Below are positions 59,938 to 64,000 of a stretch of 64,000 nucleotides of DNA, piece after piece. The stretch's first letter is position 1; every line of letters begins with the position of its first letter. The notes beneath the pieces are model-generated. The model saw only the letters and a list, made by a program, of their open reading frames with translations, ran no database searches and was not told where the DNA came from. Source of the DNA: an uncultured Paracoccaceae bacterium (lineage in GTDB: Bacteria; Pseudomonadota; Alphaproteobacteria; Rhodobacterales; Rhodobacteraceae); the NCBI GenBank assembly GCA_947500135.1, contig CANMQX010000011.1, positions 1 to 64,000 on the forward strand. The letters are read 5' to 3'. The position numbers were made by a program, and so were the translations under genes.

Positions 59938-60587
59938 GGCTCGGCCTCCTGTTTGTTCCCATCTTGTTCCATGTAGTCTGATTGAGCAATCGAATCATTA
60001 TGGTTGCTGAACGCTTATGAAGCCCGCGACGTTGAACGTGGCGCCCATGCCTTACGGCCTCCCCTGCTCGGCTTCGCGTGTCGCAGGGGAGAACGGCCCT
60101 TCGGTCCGTCGCGCATTCGGCCATGCGGCCTCACCGCGGCGTTGCACCCGGCATCCCGGTTTGCCCGCCTCGCGAGCACGTCCCTCCCCGGCCGCTCCGC
60201 CGGATTGCGCTCTGGTCTGTTTTGCGGTGCAAAACGATCCCGCCGCTGCATCCGTCTCACGCGTCCGGTCGGGCCGTTTGCCTGCTCGGGTCGGGCAAAC
60301 CTACCGTCAAAATACACACACATGAGCGCGGAAGCATATCCTCCGGATGGCCCCCAAATCAGCCCGCGTCAAGGATCGCAAAACTTTTCGGCGAGGGCGG
60401 GGCTTGTGGCGTGCGGCGGTCCCGTACGTGAGCGCGCGCATGTGTCGGGTGTTGCACACGGAAAACTTTTGCGCCCGGCAAGCCGGCGGCTGCGCCGTCC
60501 CTGACCCGGGCAGATTCGGAAACCAGGCATTCGGCCATGCCCCCACACTCACGTGGTGGCCTTGGAACCGAACACTGGAGACCAGAC
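59938..60587. other. G+C-rich stretch without a confident gene
   Basis: About 650 bp. Several long open frames exist on both strands, but all are Arg/Pro/Ser-rich, overlap one another and lack ribosome-binding sites. CCCCTGC and GCAGGGG (near 60063-60092) form a 7-base stem. It may hold control or transfer sequences. Confidence 0.4.
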
Positions 60588-61517
60588 ATGGCTTACGACA
60601 CTGCAAACACCTACGAGACCATCGAGCTTTTCGGACTGACCGAGAAGGACGCGCAGCTGCCGATCCCGGAAGACCACATCCTGACCGACCGCATCATCCG
60701 CGAGAGCTTCGAGGCTTTGCTCGGGCCGCTGCGCGGGACCGGGCTTGAGGCAGAAATCGAACCGCTGGCCCATGGGCTCGCCACGATCCTGCAGCGCCGC
60801 AAGGTGGCGCTTGGCAAAGAGGTCGACCGTACCGCCGACAAGATCGGCGCGCTGGCAAAATCCCACGACGGATCGGAGATCGCCGAGACCGCGATTGAGG
60901 AGGCGCAGGCGCGCTTTCTGCAGTTGCGCGAGATCGTCGGCGCCATCGAGGTGATGAGCGAGGCGGCGGCGGAATGCTACGAGACCGAGACGGGCCACGC
61001 CTTCATCCCGGCAGCCGGGTCGCGCACAAGCGTCCGGGCGCAAGAGACCGGGGCGGTCTTCGAGGCGCGGCAGCTTCTGGAGCAGCACGACCGCGAAACC
61101 GCCGAGAAGTCGAAAGTCGAGGGGGTGCCCCTGATCGTCTCGGGCGCCACCGACTGGACCGATGTCGATGTGATCTTCGACACGCTCGACAAGGTTCGCG
61201 AGCGGATTAAGCAGAACCGCAATCAGGAAATCTTCCTCTGCCACAAGGGTGGCAAGCACGGGGCGGAGATGATCGCGGCTCGGTGGGCTCGCGCACGGGG
61301 TGTCGCACAAGCGCGTTTCGATCCGCGCTGGTCCGCGCATGGGCGGGCGGCACCGTTCAAATGCAACGACGAAATGCTGGACGACAAGTTCGCGGCGACG
61401 GGGGTTGTGCTCTTCGGCGGCAACGGGGTCGCGCTGAACCTCGGGCAGAAAGCGGAAGCGAAAGGCCTGACGGTCATGCGGGTTGCTGACCCGGCGAAGA
61501 ATACTGCGCAAGATTGA
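60588..61517 (+). CDS. DUF2493-domain (SLOG-type) protein
   Basis: A 309-residue protein. The N-terminal half is helical (ILQRRKVALGKEVDRTADKI). The C-terminal half has the DUF2493/SLOG Rossmann-like pattern: GVPLIVSGATDWTDVDVIFD, NQEIFLCHKGGKHGAEMIAA, ARARGVAQARFDPRWSAHG, ending with NDEMLDDKFAATGVVLFGGN. SLOG domains bind nucleotides and are common near mobile elements. CTGGAG lies upstream of ATG 60588. A role in transfer or nucleotide sensing is inferred. Confidence 0.75.
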   Translation: MAYDTANTYETIELFGLTEKDAQLPIPEDHILTDRIIRESFEALLGPLRGTGLEAEIEPLAHGLATILQRRKVALGKEVDRTADKIGALAKSHDGSEIAETAIEEAQARFLQLREIVGAIEVMSEAAAECYETETGHAFIPAAGSRTSVRAQETGAVFEARQLLEQHDRETAEKSKVEGVPLIVSGATDWTDVDVIFDTLDKVRERIKQNRNQEIFLCHKGGKHGAEMIAARWARARGVAQARFDPRWSAHGRAAPFKCNDEMLDDKFAATGVVLFGGNGVALNLGQKAEAKGLTVMRVADPAKNTAQD

Positions 61518-62052
61518 AGAGAGGGGGTCGCGCTTGGCGCGGCCCATTCGTCACGTCTCATGGCGCGTGCGATCGGTCACACTTGATTAGCAACTCGCTG
61601 CGGCCAGCACCGTCATCCCTCTACCCAGCCCGTCAGAGTTCGGCCCATCCGCATCGGTACGGGCTGGGGATGGTGCGCACCTCACACATCGTCAGCAGCG
61701 TAAGACCGAGGGGTCGAGACGTCGCACATGAGGCTGAAGACCTGCACAACCCTCGGGTGGTGTTTTGGAACATCGCACCCACGCGGGCGGGCTCCGTCAG
61801 CACCCCGGCCAGGCTCGGCGGGACGCGGACGCGGATGGTGGCTGCGGTGCGATGGCATAGGTCATTCGGGTTCCTCCTTTTTGCTATGCATGTGGATCGC
61901 ACGGGGTCGGCCCAATCGTGCCCTGCGCTTGCGCTTCGGCAAGCACAAATACGGCTTCCACGGCGGAGCCGCGGACCCTCCGCATTTGCGCTTGCGACCG
62001 GGCCTCTTGCCCCCGTGCCGGGTGATCCCCATCGCAACAAGGAGTAACCCAA
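61518..62052. other. Non-coding stretch
   Basis: About 535 bp. The open frames here lack protein-like composition and ribosome-binding sites. It leads to the small gene at 62053. No RNA or site can be supported. Confidence 0.4.
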
Positions 62053-62259
62053 ATGACCAACCACTACGTCGCCACCGTTCCCGTCAAGTTCACCGATACC
62101 GATGGCCAGGAGCGCACCCGTTTTCAGCGCGTGGGCGCGATGTTCCGCAACACCCGCAACGGGGACGGCTCGGAGTTCTTCAGCCTCAAGCTCGACTTCC
62201 CGGTCGCAGTCTCGGAGCTGGTGATGTTCCCGCCGAGCGCGAAAGATCCCCAGGACTAA
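62053..62259 (+). CDS. Small plasmid protein of unknown function
   Basis: A 68-residue protein: NHYVATVPVKFTDTDGQERT, then FQRVGAMFRNTRNGDGSEFF and a conserved-looking FPVAVSELVMFPPS. AAGGAG (62039-62044) precedes the ATG. The single-domain beta-type pattern recalls DUF736-size plasmid proteins, but I cannot assign a family. Confidence 0.6.
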   Translation: MTNHYVATVPVKFTDTDGQERTRFQRVGAMFRNTRNGDGSEFFSLKLDFPVAVSELVMFPPSAKDPQD

Positions 62260-62791
62260 ATCCTCTGACGAGGATGGGCCGCCCCAGGACGATCTTGGGG
62301 CGGCCTGAACCCTGTTCCAGGGATGCCGGGGCCGGCGGTCAGATCGCCCGAGGCGACCTCACGAAGCCGCCGGTCGCTGCGTATTGAACGAACGCACTTC
62401 TCCCGGAATGACCAGGCCGCGACAGACCGGCCAGTCAGCCTCAAGGGGGCCATCCACAAAAACCTGTCGGCCAGGGCCTCCCGGTTTTTGCGGCAGAGAT
62501 TTGGTGGCCCAAATCTGGCCCTCCTTGACCCTGCCTGTCCGCCCTGTCGGTGCGGTTTGCGCCCGCCCGCGGTTCCGTCCGAACACATGCGTGTTCGGCC
62601 AGACCCTCGGGCGGTGCCGGGGAAGGGGGACTCCGAAGTTGAAGGCTGTGCTGGTGGTGAGGGCGGCAGAGCCGCGTCCCTGCGGGCTGCGGGGGAAGCG
62701 GACACCAAGGCTGCCTGAGGTTGAAAGCAACGTAAGTATATAATTGACAGATTGCTATATTATCGTAAGGTAGGGGCAGCCTTGGTGGAAG
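62260..62791. other. Hairpin-rich region before the mobilisation genes, candidate oriT
   Basis: About 530 bp with no credible gene. It holds two hairpins: AGATTTGG TGGC CCAAATCT (62497-62516) and CCGAACAC ATGC GTGTTCGG (62579-62598), each with perfect 8-base arms. The last 60 bases are A+T-rich (near 62735-62770), directly upstream of mobC. The position next to mobC and the relaxase fits an origin of transfer, though no known nick motif was identified. Confidence 0.45.
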
Positions 62792-63403
62792 GTGGCAGGA
62801 AATAGGGGGGCTTCCTTCCGCATGTCCCAGGCGAAACGACTAACCCAGCTTGAGAAGATGGAGATCGTGCGCGAGGCTGCGGATGGTATCTCATCGTCGG
62901 TGCTGGCGGAGCGCTTTGGGGTAACGTCACGGGCCGTGCGCTACGTTGTGAAAGCGGATGCGGAGCGCCAAAAGGATACGGGTATTGCAACTGCTGCTGT
63001 CACCGTGAAGCTCACGCCTGAGGAACTTCAAGCCTTAGATGCGGTACTGGCGTCAGCAGGGATCGAGACGCGCTCGGAAGGGCTTCGAAGGCTCATCCAA
63101 GCGGCGGGCGGGACCTTTGTTCCGGACGTCCAATTGGCTGCTGAGATGGCGCTCTATCGGGCGTCTCTGCACGACGTCGGAAATGGTGTTGCCCAGATCG
63201 CAAAGCAGATGACGCAAGCGAACCGGATAGGGCAGGGGGCCAGTTCCGAGTTCTCCGAACTTCGTCTTGCGCAAATGCGCGGACTGGCGCGGTTTATCCT
63301 CGACAGTGCTGACGAGATTGACCTGCTTGTCCGCCGCCGTCGGGACGCGATGCAGCTCGAGGCGACTGCCGCATTGAGGGAGTTTGCGCATGCGGCTGAA
63401 TGA
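62792..63403 (+). CDS. mobC: MobC-like mobilisation accessory protein
   Basis: A 203-residue protein. The N-terminal part has an HTH (AVRYVVKADAERQKD preceded by GISSSVLAERFGVTSR). The rest has the MobC-type ribbon-helix-helix pattern: AAVTVKLTPEELQALDAVLA, SEGLRRLIQAAGGTFVPDVQ, LHDVGNGVAQIAKQMTQANR. Such proteins open oriT for the relaxase. GTG 62792 and ATG 62822 are both possible starts. It overlaps the relaxase start by 14 bases. Confidence 0.75.
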   Translation: MAGNRGASFRMSQAKRLTQLEKMEIVREAADGISSSVLAERFGVTSRAVRYVVKADAERQKDTGIATAAVTVKLTPEELQALDAVLASAGIETRSEGLRRLIQAAGGTFVPDVQLAAEMALYRASLHDVGNGVAQIAKQMTQANRIGQGASSEFSELRLAQMRGLARFILDSADEIDLLVRRRRDAMQLEATAALREFAHAAE

Positions 63404-64000
63404 TGCCGTCGACGCGGTTACCGGTGAAGTCTTCCAGGATGGCTGGAGCCGCATCCGGGGCTCGATGCAAGGGCTGCACGTGTCCAAGCAACGCCAACTT
63501 GTGCGGGCCGCTGCCGGGCATCGTGCCGCGGTCTTCAAAGCGATCCGAGGGGGAGGCACAAACTCCAAATCTGAGTTGTCCAACCAGCTTGGATATCTGA
63601 CCACAAAGTCCACTCATATCGTCGATAGCAGCGGATTCCTGGATGGGAAGTCGAAGCTCGACAATCGCGAGATCAAAGACCTGACAGACCGTTTTTCCAA
63701 GCGGTGGAGCGCGGGGTTCAAACCGAAGCTCGGACAGACGACCCATATGCTGATGTCTTTCCCGATTGGGACGGATGGTGGGGATGTACGCGACATCGCG
63801 TCAGACGTTGCTGAGCGCTTCTTCCAGACCGACGAAGGGCACTTCGATTATATCATCGCCGTCCATGAGGACCGCGATCACCCCCATGCGCATATCGTTT
63901 TGAACCGCCGGTCGCAGGAGGGCGAGTTCTTCTATTTGGCGCGCAACCATCGGTTCAACTACGACGACTTCCGCCTGGCGATGGTCGAGGAAGCCGAGAA
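63390..64000 (+). CDS. Relaxase (VirD2/MobA-type), N-terminal part; runs off the window
   Basis: ATG 63390 opens a frame that stays open to the window end (203 codons). It contains a relaxase core: GGGTNSKSELSNQLGYLTTK, LGQTTHMLMSFPIGTDGGDV, then the histidine motif AVHEDRDHPHAHIVLNRRSQ with three metal-binding histidines. The catalytic tyrosine, if in the usual early position, is probably LGYLT. It nicks oriT and pilots DNA transfer. It overlaps the end of mobC, so the pair is coupled. The C-terminus is not in the window. Confidence 0.8.
   Translation, partial: MRLNDAVDAVTGEVFQDGWSRIRGSMQGLHVSKQRQLVRAAAGHRAAVFKAIRGGGTNSKSELSNQLGYLTTKSTHIVDSSGFLDGKSKLDNREIKDLTDRFSKRWSAGFKPKLGQTTHMLMSFPIGTDGGDVRDIASDVAERFFQTDEGHFDYIIAVHEDRDHPHAHIVLNRRSQEGEFFYLARNHRFNYDDFRLAMVEEAE

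Noticed and set aside
60549..61547. 332-codon minus-strand frame
   Set aside because: Shadow of the DUF2493 gene, which has the recognisable domain and start site.

Overview
The window looks like part of a large plasmid of an alphaproteobacterium, most likely a Rhodobacteraceae (roseobacter-type) bacterium. The basis is a complete repABC replication and partition module, a set of small accessory proteins I associate with plasmids of this family (ArdC, DUF1403, DUF3768, DUF736, DUF2493, a methyltransferase/strawberry-notch helicase), and a MobC plus relaxase pair at the right end. I saw no rRNA, tRNA or CRISPR array. The species cannot be named from the sequence.

Layout. 1-7.4 kb: metabolic and regulatory cargo (a frameshifted GFA-family gene, an ArsP/UPF0718 permease with a divergent LysR, a RecA-fold ATPase, LysR/EamA and TetR/enoyl-CoA hydratase pairs). 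7.8-17 kb: an unusual gene set. It has secreted or membrane proteins including a predicted periplasmic HExxH metalloprotease, then a compact operon of tyrosinase, a tyrosinase-companion protein, a polytopic membrane protein, a DyP-type peroxidase and a membrane-anchored endonuclease/exonuclease/phosphatase-fold enzyme. 17.3-33.6 kb: a defence island with a ubiquitin-like operon (Ubl, E2-like, JAB peptidase, E1-like), a HigBA-type and a TacAT-type toxin-antitoxin pair, a five-gene SbcD/SbcC/zinc-ribbon/small protein/PD-(D/E)xK operon next to a WYL regulator, and a Gabija-like gajA/gajB pair.

33.7-37.5 kb: ScpB-like and DUF1403 genes, a tyrosine recombinase with an 11-5-11 inverted repeat just upstream, and a serine resolvase, probably for multimer resolution or integration. 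37.6-41.3 kb: repA-repB-repC with palindromes upstream of repA and a probable antisense RNA between repB and repC. 41.5-56 kb: a Fic protein with repeated operator-like sequences, then a same-strand block of plasmid proteins (ArdC, DUF3768, ParB-like, DUF736, a 1420-residue methyltransferase/helicase fusion) and a RelBE-type pair, many sharing a purine-rich, then CCC, ATG start context. 56-60 kb: an XRE/ImmA-IrrE pair, a small-RNA candidate with promoter and terminator, and a DUF3800/HTH pair. 60-64 kb: DUF2493, hairpin-rich non-coding stretches and the mobilisation genes, with the relaxase cut by the window edge.

Taken together, this is a self-maintaining and probably mobilisable plasmid carrying stacked anti-phage and addiction modules. 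The two least familiar gene sets are the tyrosinase/DyP/nuclease operon and the SbcCD/PD-(D/E)xK/WYL operon. All functions come from motifs read by eye; no database search was possible.
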